Origin: CBDHFQ01 sp965262565
GTDB taxonomy: Bacteria > Bacteroidota > Bacteroidia > J057
Length of the DNA stretch: 64,000 bases
Assembly: GCA_965262565.1 (NCBI GenBank)
Contig: CBDHFQ010000005.1
Location: 248,001-312,000, forward strand
Direction: 5' to 3'
Of the stretch, positions 25,179 through 35,400 are shown in pieces (position 1 is the first letter of the stretch; the number at the start of each line of letters is the position of its first letter). A program made the translations under genes and the position numbers. Under the pieces are notes generated by a model, which saw nothing but the letters and a program-made list of their open reading frames with translations, did no database searches and had not been told where the DNA came from.

Positions 25179-26495
25179 ATGATACAAATAGCTATTATAG
25201 GGGGAGGAATTACCGGGCTAACTTTGGCATATTACCTCCAACAAAAAGGAATTTCTTATCAGTTATTTGAAGCCGAAGATCGTGTAGGAGGCAATATTAA
25301 AAGTGTTCATCAGGATGGTTATGTATTGGAAAAAGGCCCTAATACGCTTCAACTTAACGATAAACTGTATGAATTCTTTCACCAATTAGGAATTCATGAA
25401 GAGTTGATTTTCGCTGAACCAAAGGCAAAATACCGGTATATATTAAAACAGGGAAGATATAGACAACTTCCGACAGGTCCCATTTCTCTCATATTTTCCT
25501 CTACCTTTTCCTTCAAAGCTAAACGCCAATTATTAGGAGAGTCTAACAAAGAAGCCAGGGAATTATCTCGTGAAAGCATTGATCATTTTTTTAGAAGAAG
25601 GCTGGGAGATGAATGGACCGATTATGCAGTTTACCCTTTTATATCCGGTATATATGCAGGAAACCCTAAAGAATTACTCGTAGATCAGGCATTTCCTAAG
25701 GTGAAAGAGTGGGAACAAGCGCATGGATCTATTATTAAAGGGATGCGAAAAATGAGAGCCCCTCAGGTGCATAAAGGCATTTTTTCATTTCCAAATGGCC
25801 TGGAACACCTGACCCAAACATTATATAGCTCCTTACAAGCACATATTAAGCTGTCAAGCCCGGTGGATAAGGTTGAGTCTCTTGATTCTCAATATCTGAT
25901 TCACACTAATGGATCAATTGTTAAGGCTCAACAAGTCGTGTTTACTCTCCCTGCTTATCAAGTAGCTGAGTTGATAGAAGATATGGCTCCTGAAATGGCA
26001 AAGGCATTAACGGAAATTTATTACCCCCCTGTGGCCATGACTCATATGGCTTATAAACGAACAGATATTTCTCATCCTCTGGATGGTTTTGGAGCGCTCC
26101 ACAATCAAAAAGAACCTTCAAATACCCTAGGAACTATTTTTGCCAGCACGATATTCCCCCATAGATGCCCTAAAGATGAAGTCCTATTAACCACTTTTGT
26201 TGGCGGTGCATTACACCCCGAAAAAGCGTTGATACCTGAAGCGCAATTGCATGCCTTAGTTATAAAGGATCACAAGCGATTTCTGGGAGCATCAGCCGAA
26301 CCTGTGTATAAATCCTTGATTCAATGGGAAAAGGCGATTCCACAGTATGATGAACGCAGTCTTGCATATCAGGCATTCATAGATCCTCTGAGAAAAAAAG
26401 GATTACACTTCGGGGGTAATTGGACAGGTGGAATTTCAGTTTGGAATAGCATGGAAAAAGCGGAAAAATTAGCAGCGGATTGTTTTTTAGTATGA
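25179..26495 (+). CDS. hemG: Protoporphyrinogen oxidase (FAD-dependent, HemG/HemY type)
   Basis: The 438-residue flavoprotein oxidises protoporphyrinogen IX to protoporphyrin IX, the penultimate step of protoheme synthesis. The N-terminus IAIIGGGITGLTLAYYLQQK is the FAD dinucleotide-binding motif. It is followed by FEAEDRVGGNIKSVHQDGYV and LEKGPNTLQLND, which are typical of oxygen-dependent PPO, and the C-terminus has GLHFGGNWTGGISV for FAD contact. The frame is open from a TTG at 25059, but the ATG at 25179 places the motif at the normal position. The heme demand of the large cytochrome cluster in this window fits, but the gene is not in that cluster. Confidence 0.9.
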   Translation: MIQIAIIGGGITGLTLAYYLQQKGISYQLFEAEDRVGGNIKSVHQDGYVLEKGPNTLQLNDKLYEFFHQLGIHEELIFAEPKAKYRYILKQGRYRQLPTGPISLIFSSTFSFKAKRQLLGESNKEARELSRESIDHFFRRRLGDEWTDYAVYPFISGIYAGNPKELLVDQAFPKVKEWEQAHGSIIKGMRKMRAPQVHKGIFSFPNGLEHLTQTLYSSLQAHIKLSSPVDKVESLDSQYLIHTNGSIVKAQQVVFTLPAYQVAELIEDMAPEMAKALTEIYYPPVAMTHMAYKRTDISHPLDGFGALHNQKEPSNTLGTIFASTIFPHRCPKDEVLLTTFVGGALHPEKALIPEAQLHALVIKDHKRFLGASAEPVYKSLIQWEKAIPQYDERSLAYQAFIDPLRKKGLHFGGNWTGGISVWNSMEKAEKLAADCFLV

Positions 26496-26553
26496 TTAAA
26501 AATATCTTTACTCGCATTTCACATACCCAACTAACTAACATTACTTCTACCAA

Positions 26554-27432
26554 ATGAGTATTCTCGTAAATAAAGATTCCAAAATTCTTGTCCAGGGCTT
26601 TACTGGAAGAGAAGGCACTTTCCATGCTCAACAAATGATCGATTATGGCACACAGGTGGTCGGAGGGGTTACGCCTGGAAAAGGAGGCATGGAACATTTA
26701 GGAAGACCCGTGTATAATACCATGGAACAGGCGGTTAAAGAGACGGGCGCTGATGTATCTATCATTTTTGTACCTCCTAGGTTCGCTGCAGATGCTATAT
26801 TAGAAGCCGCTGATAGTGGTGTTAGACTGATTATTACCATCACTGAAGGGATCCCCATTAAGGATATGGTAGATGTGAAAAAGTACATTACAGATAGAGG
26901 AGTGAGAATGATAGGTCCTAACTGTCCTGGCGTCATTACTCCAGGTGAATGTAAAATAGGTATTATGCCAGGCTTTATCCATAATCCGGGAACGATAGGA
27001 ATTGTAAGCCGTTCGGGTACGCTGACGTATGAAGCTGTCGATCAAGTTACTAAACAAGGATTAGGTCAATCTACCTGTGTCGGAATCGGAGGAGATCCTA
27101 TCATAGGCTCTACTCACCTGGATATCATAAAAATATTTAATGAAGACCCTGATACAGAAGGAGTGATTCTTATAGGAGAAATTGGAGGAAGAAATGAAGA
27201 AATTGCAGCGGAATGGGTAAGAGATCATATGACCAAGCCAGTAGTAGGTTTTATTGCAGGTCAAACAGCCCCTCCTGGACGTAGAATGGGACATGCAGGT
27301 GCTATCGTTTCAGGTGGGCAGGGAACAGCAAGGGGAAAAATGGATGTAATGGAAGCCTGTGGAATACATGTCGTAGAAACACCAGCAGAAATTGGAACTA
27401 CGATGGCAAAAGCACTGAAAGCAAGGGTGTAG
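26554..27432 (+). CDS. sucD: Succinate-CoA ligase, alpha subunit
   Basis: The 292-residue protein binds CoA and carries the phosphohistidine of succinyl-CoA synthetase in the TCA cycle. Visible features are the CoA-binding TGREGTFHAQQMIDYGTQVV, VGGVTPGKGG, RMIGPNCPGVITPGECKIGI, GIVSRSGTLTYEAV and the catalytic-histidine segment GRRMGHAGAIVSGGQGTARG. Length is normal. The beta subunit gene sucC is not in the window, an arrangement usual in Bacteroidota. It starts 58 bases after the hemG stop on the same strand and is followed by a long inverted repeat that may end transcription. Confidence 0.96.
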   Translation: MSILVNKDSKILVQGFTGREGTFHAQQMIDYGTQVVGGVTPGKGGMEHLGRPVYNTMEQAVKETGADVSIIFVPPRFAADAILEAADSGVRLIITITEGIPIKDMVDVKKYITDRGVRMIGPNCPGVITPGECKIGIMPGFIHNPGTIGIVSRSGTLTYEAVDQVTKQGLGQSTCVGIGGDPIIGSTHLDIIKIFNEDPDTEGVILIGEIGGRNEEIAAEWVRDHMTKPVVGFIAGQTAPPGRRMGHAGAIVSGGQGTARGKMDVMEACGIHVVETPAEIGTTMAKALKARV

Positions 27433-27466
27433 GTTTTTCTTATAGATACATACAAGTGGAAAGGTT

Positions 27467-27549
27467 CGATAAGCAAGAAATGACTGTTATACATTTAAGG
27501 TTATAATTCTTCTATTGCCTTTAGTGAATAATAGCAGACTTGCTTATCG
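27467..27549 (+). repeat. 11-bp perfect inverted repeat, candidate terminator between sucD and phoH
   Basis: CGATAAGCAAG (27467-27477) and CTTGCTTATCG (27539-27549) are perfect inverted repeats separated by 61 bases. The intervening sequence can form a smaller stem CTATT/AATAG. The right arm is followed by C and a T-run on the plus strand. It lies in the convergent gap between sucD (+) and phoH (-), so a long-armed terminator is plausible. The wide loop is unusual. Confidence 0.45.
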
Positions 27550-27581
27550 CTTTTTATATGTTTCGTGCCAATGAGTCGAGA

Positions 27582-28589
27582 CTAATGTGGATCAGCCTTC
27601 TCCTTCACTTTCTTTTTCTCCAATTCTTTATCTTCTCGCTTTTCACCCTTTTCATAAGCAGCCAGAATCTTTTTAACCAATTTATGCCTAACTACATCAG
27701 AGGCTTTAAAGTGAATAAAAGAAATCCCCTTAATCCCTTTGAGAATATCCATAGCTTGCACTAATCCTGAGCGTTGGAATCTCGGTAAATCCGTTTGGGA
27801 AGGATCTCCAGTAATAATCATATGAGAATGTTCCCCTAATCGAGTCAAAAACATCTTAATCTGGACTTCTGTCGCATTTTGAGCTTCATCCATCACAATG
27901 AAAGCATTACTCAGCGTCCTCCCTCTCATATATGCCAAAGGAACGATTTCAATTATATTATTCGCCAGATAGTACTTAAGCTTTTCCGTATGAAGCATAT
28001 CCCTCAATGCATCATACAAGGGTCTCAAATAAGGATCTACTTTTTCTTTCAAATCTCCTGGTAAAAATCCCAGGCTTTCCCCGGCATCTACAGCGGGACG
28101 GCTAATGACGATTTTCTTTACCTTCTTTTCTTTGAAAGCTTTCACCGCCATCGCAACGGCAATATAGGTTTTACCTGTTCCAGCCGGACCTATAGCAAAA
28201 ACAATATCATTTTTTTCCGTTGCAGCTACTAACTTACGCTGTGCAGCATTTTTGGGTTTTATAATTACTCCTCCTCCTCCGTGAAGGATTACTGTATCTG
28301 AAGATACCTCCGTTTTGGTTGAACTAATATCAGGAGCTTGAGGTATTAGGATTTCACTAAAACGATTTTCAGAAATTTTCCCTTTCTTTCGAATTTCATC
28401 AAAAATTACTCCCAGGATTAATTTAAGCTTTTCAATCTTCGCATCTTCTCCACTTATTTTTAGCTCATCTCCTCTTGCCACAAATTTCACTTCCGGAAAT
28501 CCTTCTTCAATTTGATGAAGCCGAAGATTATTTACGCCATAAAACTCAAGTGGATTGATGTCTTCCAGCAAAAATGTGTGTTCTTTCAA
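27582..28589 (-). CDS. PhoH-like ATPase
   Basis: The 335-residue protein has an N-terminal KH/R3H-like segment (about 15-110) and a PhoH P-loop ATPase domain (about 120-320) with Walker A GPAGTGKT, the AVDAGESLGFLPGDLKEKVD motif, Walker B VMDEAQNATEVQIKMFL, then GDPSQTDLP and a lysine-rich tail. PhoH/YbeZ proteins are thought to act in RNA metabolism with YbeY, but the exact role is unresolved. The first in-frame codon with a family-like N-terminus is TTG at 28589, since no ATG is available before an upstream stop. It is divergent from the adenosyltransferase gene at 28701. Confidence 0.92.
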   Translation of the reverse strand: MKEHTFLLEDINPLEFYGVNNLRLHQIEEGFPEVKFVARGDELKISGEDAKIEKLKLILGVIFDEIRKKGKISENRFSEILIPQAPDISSTKTEVSSDTVILHGGGGVIIKPKNAAQRKLVAATEKNDIVFAIGPAGTGKTYIAVAMAVKAFKEKKVKKIVISRPAVDAGESLGFLPGDLKEKVDPYLRPLYDALRDMLHTEKLKYYLANNIIEIVPLAYMRGRTLSNAFIVMDEAQNATEVQIKMFLTRLGEHSHMIITGDPSQTDLPRFQRSGLVQAMDILKGIKGISFIHFKASDVVRHKLVKKILAAYEKGEKREDKELEKKKVKEKADPH

Positions 28590-28700
28590 TAGAAGTTGTT
28601 TATTTATATAGTTTGTAAATTAACATATAAAGTAAAATACATAAATTTACGTATCTGGTGCAACAATGATTTAGCGCATTAAAGGATTTCTTTTCCTCTT

Positions 28701-29479
28701 ATGTCCATAATTACCTTAACATCTGATTTAGGATATAACAGCCATTATGGTGCTGTGTTAAAAGGTATTATTTACGCCAGGTATCCCTCTGCTACCATTG
28801 TGGATATTACTCATAATATCTCAAACTTTGATATTTTAGAAGCAGCTTATGTTGTCAAACACACTTTTCCTGCTTTCCCAAGAACACAATTCACCTCATA
28901 GCAATAGACCCAGATCACTCTCAAAGCGCTTCTTCCATTGTAATGCATTATAAAGAACAATACTTTATAGGCCCTAATAATGGTGTGATGAGCCTGATAT
29001 GTAATAGCCAAATTTCTCATGGAAGGTTAATTGAACGAGCGGAACTCATTCATCCGAAATATCCCAAATCATTTAGGGCAGCGCAAATTTTTGCACCTAC
29101 AGCTTCATACCTGGCATCTGGCCAAGCTTTTGAAGAAATCGGTCCTACATCACCTCTTCAAATACTTCATTGGGGTGAACCCAGTTATTCTGGCAATTGT
29201 CTTCGAGGGAAGATCATCTATATCGATAAATTCGGAAATGCCATTACTAACATCCATCGAAATGGCTTCCTTCAGCTTAAAGAAAACCGAAGCTTCGAAA
29301 TTTTCATTAGAAACGTGAGATTGAAAAGAATCGTCACCACCTATTCAGATGTAGGAAAAGCAGATGCTTTAGCCATTTTTGGCGAAAATCAACATCTTGA
29401 AATCGCCATGCGGGAAGCATCTGCTGCAGATCTCTTAGGATTAAAAGTTCACGACATGATCACCATTGAATTTAAGTAG
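28701..29479 (+). pseudogene. SAM hydroxide adenosyltransferase (DUF62/chlorinase-fluorinase family), interrupted by a -1 frameshift
   Basis: Two adjacent frames together encode about 259 residues of the S-adenosyl-L-methionine hydrolase/fluorinase family. Frame 3 gives MSIITLTSDLGYNSHYGAVL to AFP and then runs to a TAG at 28899-28901. Frame 2 continues KNTIHLIAIDPDHSQSASS, YFIGPNNGVMSL, FRAAQIFAPTASYL, IYIDKFGNAITNI and a C-terminal domain. The join falls exactly at T-TTC-CCA (28874-28880), a canonical X-XXY-YYZ slippery heptamer in the zero frame, where a -1 slip restores the family sequence. It may be a point deletion, an assembly error or programmed frameshifting. Family members convert SAM to adenosine plus methionine. 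Confidence 0.75.
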
Positions 29480-29492
29480 TAGAATCCCTCTC

Positions 29493-32400
29493 TTAATCTT
29501 TCATAATCATTTGAGAATAAACTGCTTCTTTTCCAGTGGAGATATAAATCCAATATAGCCCCTTAGCCCATTCTCTACCGATATGTAATGATTCAGTGGT
29601 AGGTTGAATTAATTGGCTAAATATTTCTTGGCCGATTCCATTTACAACCTTAACATTCACGGAATGTAAGGGATTTCTTCCCAGGAATAGAGTAAAATCA
29701 GAGGTAAACGGGTTGGGGAAAATATTGATCTCATCTATTTCTGAAACACTATTTCTAGCTTTTCTGACAGAAGGTTGAAGGTAGGTAACCACTAGTTCCG
29801 GAGGGTTACTGCCTCTTTCTTTAGTGTACAATTCTCCTGTTTCTTCTCCTGAGTTTAAGGAAGTCAATATCAAGGATACCTTCCCATCAGAAGCACTTTG
29901 AGCATCCACATAATCCGTCAATGTAATCTCACGATAGGTTTCATTACCATCTATATCAAAAGATGCTAATTGATTACCAACCAGAGGAGGAGCATTATTA
30001 TAATTTATTTCGCTCTCCACCCAGTTATCCTCTGCTCCTGTTATTCCTAATGAGATATCAGAACTCCCATCCTGACTTGCACCATACATTCGTAAAGTGG
30101 CATTAGTAACGTTCGATAATCCGGAAATATCAAATCGAACATACGCACTATATCCCCAGGAAGCTCTATTCCTGATCAGCATCTTCCCCTTAGTGCTGTA
30201 ATTCGTGCTAAGGTGCTCAGAGGCATTATTAGTATAACTGTCTGCTTCAGAATTAATAGTGACTGTTACTTCTGTCCCTGGATTAGCCTCTTGGATGGTA
30301 ATAGACTTGGTAATGTCTCCTGTTGCTCCATCATCATCAGTAACTGTCAATGTTACATTATAAGTTCCAGGTGAATTGAAGGTATTCGAGCTTGTTTGTC
30401 CACTTCCCGTTCCTCCTTCTCCAAAGTTCCAGTTGTAGGAAGTAATCGTTCCATCTGGATCCTGAGAGGCTCCAGCGTCAAAATTCACTGCCAAAGGCGC
30501 TTCTCCCGTGGTCGGATCGAAACTAAACTCCGCCGTAGGAGCTTGATTAGAAGGGGTACTTGTATCATATTCTAAGATGAGTTCGGGACGATTACTCGAG
30601 CTTTCTTTCGTATATATTTCTACTTTTTCATCTCCACTACTTTCCGATCTTATCAATAAGGATACTTTTCCATCGCCGCCACGCTGCTCTTGTACATAAG
30701 TCGTCAAATCCACAGAGGCATATGTATTGGTCCCATCTACGTCAAAACTTGCCAATTGGCCCGTTGATGCTGAAGGGGCATTTTGATAATTCAACTCATT
30801 TTCCCCCCAATTATCCTCCGTTCCATAGATGCCAATAGGCGCCTGGGAGTTGCCATCTTGACTACTTCCGTACAGCCTTAGCGTTGCTTTAGTGATTCCC
30901 GAATAGTTGGAAACGTCAAATCGAATAAATCCTTCATATCCCCAAGAATTTCTGTTTCGAATAATCATTTTCCCTTTATCCCCATAGTTCTTTTTTTGAT
31001 GAGCAGATGCATTGTTCGTGTAAGTATCTGCTTCCGAGCCTATGGTGGTGGTCTCTCCTCCTGGATTAGATCCCTGAACAACAATAGTGTTATAGGTTAC
31101 ATCAGTAGCGCCATCATTATCAGTAACTACCATGCTTAAGGAATAAGTCCCAGGCGTGTTGAACGTATAGCTAATAGTTTCTCCGCTTCCAGTTCCTCCA
31201 TCACCAAAATCCCAACTATAGGAAGTAATCGTTCCATCTGGATCATGGGAGACACTTGCATCAAAATCTACCGTTAGAGGTGCTTCTCCTGTAGAGGGAG
31301 TAAATGTAAATTCCGCTACAGGTGGTTGATTTGTGGGATTGGCCTCCTGAATAGTAATAGACTTAGTGATCTCCCCTGTTGCTTCATCATCATCAATAAC
31401 TGTCAAAGTAATATCGTATGTCCCAGGTGAATTGAAGGTATTCGAGCTTATTTGGCCATTTCCCGTTCCTCCATCACCAAAATCCCAGCTATAGGAAGTA
31501 ATCGTTCCATCTGGATCCTGGGAGACACTTGCATCAAAATCTACCGTTAGAGGTGCTTCTCCTGTAGAGGGAGTAAATGTAAATTCCGCTACAGGTGGTT
31601 GATTTGTGGGATTGGCCTCCTGAATAGTAATAGACTTAGTGATCTCCCCTGTTGCTTCATCATCATCAATAACTGTCAAAGTAATATCGTATGTCCCAGG
31701 TGAATTGAAGGTATTCGAGCTTATTTGGCCATTTCCCGTTCCTCCATCTCCAAAGTCCCAGCTATAGGAAGTAATTGTACCATCTGGATCATGGGAGGCT
31801 CCAGCATTAAAATTCACTGTCAAAGGCGCTTCTCCCGTAGTCGGATCGAAACTAAACTCCGCCGTAGGAGCTTGATTAGAAGGGGTACTTGTATCATATT
31901 CTAAGATAAGTTCTGGACGATTGCTTGAGTTTTCCTTAGTATATAATTCTACTTTTTCATCTCCACTACTTTCCGATCTTATCAATAAGGATACTTTTCC
32001 ATCACTTCCACGCTGCTCTTGTACATAAGTCGTCAAATCCACAGAGGCATATGTATTGGTCCCATCTACGCCAAAACTTGCCAATTGGCCCGCTGATGCT
32101 GAAGGTGCATTTTGATAATTCAACTCATTTTCCCCCCAATTATCCTCCGTTCCATAGATGCCAATAGGCACTTGGGAGTTGCCATCCTGACTACTTCCGT
32201 ACAGCCTTAGGGTAGCTTTGGTGATTCCTGAATAGTTGGAAACGTCAAATCGAATAAATCCTTCATATCCCCATGAACTTCTGTTCCGAATAATCATTTT
32301 CCCCTTATCTCCATAGTTCTCTGTTTGATGAGCAGAAGCATTGTTCGTATAGGTATCTGCTTCTGAGTTTATCGTTGCTGTCTCTCCTCCTCCTGGGGTT

Positions 32401-35400
32401 GCCCCATGAACTTCGACTGTCTTCGCTATCACATCTGTCGCTCCATCATCATCGGTAACCGTTAAGGATACAGTATAAGTTCCAGGAGAATTAAAGGTAT
32501 GATTGGGAGTTAGCCCAGTTCCATTTGCTCCATCTCCAAAATCCCAGCTGAAGGAAGTGATCGTTCCATCCGAATCCTGAGAGGCATTTGCATCAAAATT
32601 CACTGTTATTGGAGCTTCTCCCGTAGAAGGATTGAATGTAAATTCCGCTGTGGGTGGTTGATTTGTAAGAGTTCCTCCTTCATCAATTTCTAATACTAGT
32701 TCTGGCGAGTTACTCGATTCCCGGCTTCTCAGCAGTACTCTTTCATCATCTGCATTCAATGATTCTATCACTAATGATAAAGTACCATCCCCTTCTGCTT
32801 CACCTTGTGCATATGAAGTGATCGGTATTTCATAATAAGTCTCGGCATTATTTATATTTACTGATCCTAATACAGCTGTATTCGGATGGGGGGCATTATT
32901 ATAAGTGAGCCCAGTTTCTGTCCAATTGTCAACTATACCCTTGATTCCTGTAGTAACTGAATTACTATTGTTGGGATTAGATCCATACATCCTCAATGTG
33001 GCGTTCAGCACACTTCCCGTCAAGCCACTCAAGTCAAATTTAAGATATCCCTTATATCCCCAGCTTGAACGGTTTCTGGCGAATATTTTATTGGCAGTTC
33101 CATAATTATCCCCTGTATGTTGAGATGCGTTATTTGTGTAGGTATCTTCTACAGGAGTAAGGATGACGGTTTCCCCTAATACGACATCTTCTGATACCTG
33201 AAAAGACTGAGTAACTTCAGGTGCAGGTAAATACTCGGCATTTCCCGCTTGATTTGCCGCTATAGTAACTGTCCCCCCTGTTCCGTTTAAGGTGACAGTA
33301 CTACTCGAAATAGTTGCAGGCCCCGAAACCACAGAAAAGGTCACTGGAAGACCAGAACTGGCTGTAGCAGCAATATCAAAGGGTAATTCATTAGCGTCTC
33401 TATCAGGTAAAGGGTCAAAAGAAATAGATTGTGCTCTCTGGGAATTACCCTGAAAAACGGTAAATGATTGTTCTTCCGCTTTTGCTGGTTGGTAAGTGCC
33501 ATCTCCTCCCTGTAGCGCTCTCAAGACAACTGTACCCGGTTCTCCACTTAGGGTAACTGTTGTACCCGAAATAGTTGCTGGTCCCTGAACTACTACCACT
33601 GCTACAGGTAAGTTTGACGATGCAGAGACCTGAACATCGAAAGGCCCGTCATTTACCGTTTTATCAGCTACAGGACCAAAGGTAATAGTTTGAGATTGCC
33701 CATTACAATCGGGGTATATATCTTGAAATGTACTGGTAGAAGAACCAGCGGCATCCGTAACGGTCAAATAGACTCTATACCAATAAATAGCGCCATCACA
33801 ACCTACAGGAGAAAGAACTGTATTAGTCACTTTTCTATTGTCTGGAGGTTCTGGATGATCATGATCATTATGGAATAAAGACGTCTGCCACGTATAAGTT
33901 AATTCACTTTCGTTGTGTTCTGCATCTTCTACTACAGCACTTAACGATAGAGAGGTTGAACTATTAATAGAAAAAGTTTCAACGTCCTTAACACTCGTAC
34001 TGATAATTTGGGGAGGAGAATTATTGACAGATACTGTTACTGTTTCATCATCGGATAATCCCGCCTCATCATTTACTGTCAAGGTAACGATAAAAGAAGT
34101 AGCCTGACCTCCATTGACGTCAAAAGTGTGAACAGGATTAGCCTCCGTGCTCGTTGTCCCATCCCCAAAACTCCATAGATAAGTAAGGTTATCTCCATCT
34201 GGATCAGTGGACTGATCCCCCGAAAATTGTATCGTTAATGGACTAGCACCTGTCAATTTATCAAAGCCAAGTTCTGCGATTGGAGGTAAATTCGAAGGAG
34301 AGTAAAATATTTTGTGGACTTCGTTTCTGCTATTGTTCCTTCCACTTCCTCCATCGATGTAGTATAAAGCTCCATCTATCGGTCCCACAGCCATTGCGAC
34401 AATTCCATTGGCTCCAGCTTTAAATTCTTTGACAAAGGTTGGATTATTATTTGTATCAAATCCGAAATTCCTGATCCAGTCTCCACCAAAATCTCCGTGA
34501 AAATAGGTATGATGATATTCAGAAGGGAAGGAATTCCCATCATACCACACTCCTCCTACTGAGGCATTTCCCGTAAAATTATTTCCGGGCATTTGACTGG
34601 ATCCCACATCGTAGATCGTTCCATTTATGTATGCCCTGGCATTCCCTGTTCTCCAATCTATTTTGGGCAATTCATGTGAAGACGGTTCGTATGTTGGATC
34701 ATTGTATCCGGGTAGATCAGTCATCCCTTCATATTTCGGCCAACCTAAATTTCGCCCCCCTTGATCTATCACACTTAGTTCTTCTCTCCTGAACCATCCC
34801 ACATCTCCAATAAACAAGCTACCTGGATTTCCATCACTAACGACATGGCTACCCGTTCCAGGATGAAAAGCCATTCTAAATGGATTCCTGACTCCCACTG
34901 CCCATAACTTAGATCTGACAGAATTTGGATCATTAGCATTAAAATAGGGATTTCCAGGAACGCCTTCTCCCGTTCCTGGATCAATTCTGAGAATTTTTCC
35001 ATTGTAAGAATCCAACATTTGACTTCGGTAGGCCCCTACATTTTGATCTATCGTAATTATCCCATCAGAAAGTGCTTGTTGATAATATGTTTCCGAGGCA
35101 GAGCCTTCATCTCTGGAAGTATAGCTGGCGCCATCTCCTATACTGGCCAACAGGGTTCCATCTGTTCCAAATACCAGGGAACCTACTCCATGAGATTCGT
35201 GTAGAATAGCTGGACCATCATTTACCGTAGCCCCTAATAATACCTGTCGGGAGGAATAATCTACGGAGGTATAATTACTAGATGCAGTAGCCGTATATCT
35301 CGTAATTCTACCTATTGTGGCATTAAAATATTCATTGGTGCCATGATTGTAATCTGAAGTACCAAATGTTAGCAGATGATGTCTATCTACAACATATAAC

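Noticed and set aside
30250..33200. Repeated blocks as a CRISPR array
   Set aside because: The repeats are in frame and encode PKD and DNRLRE domains. There are no short regular repeats with unique spacers and no cas genes.
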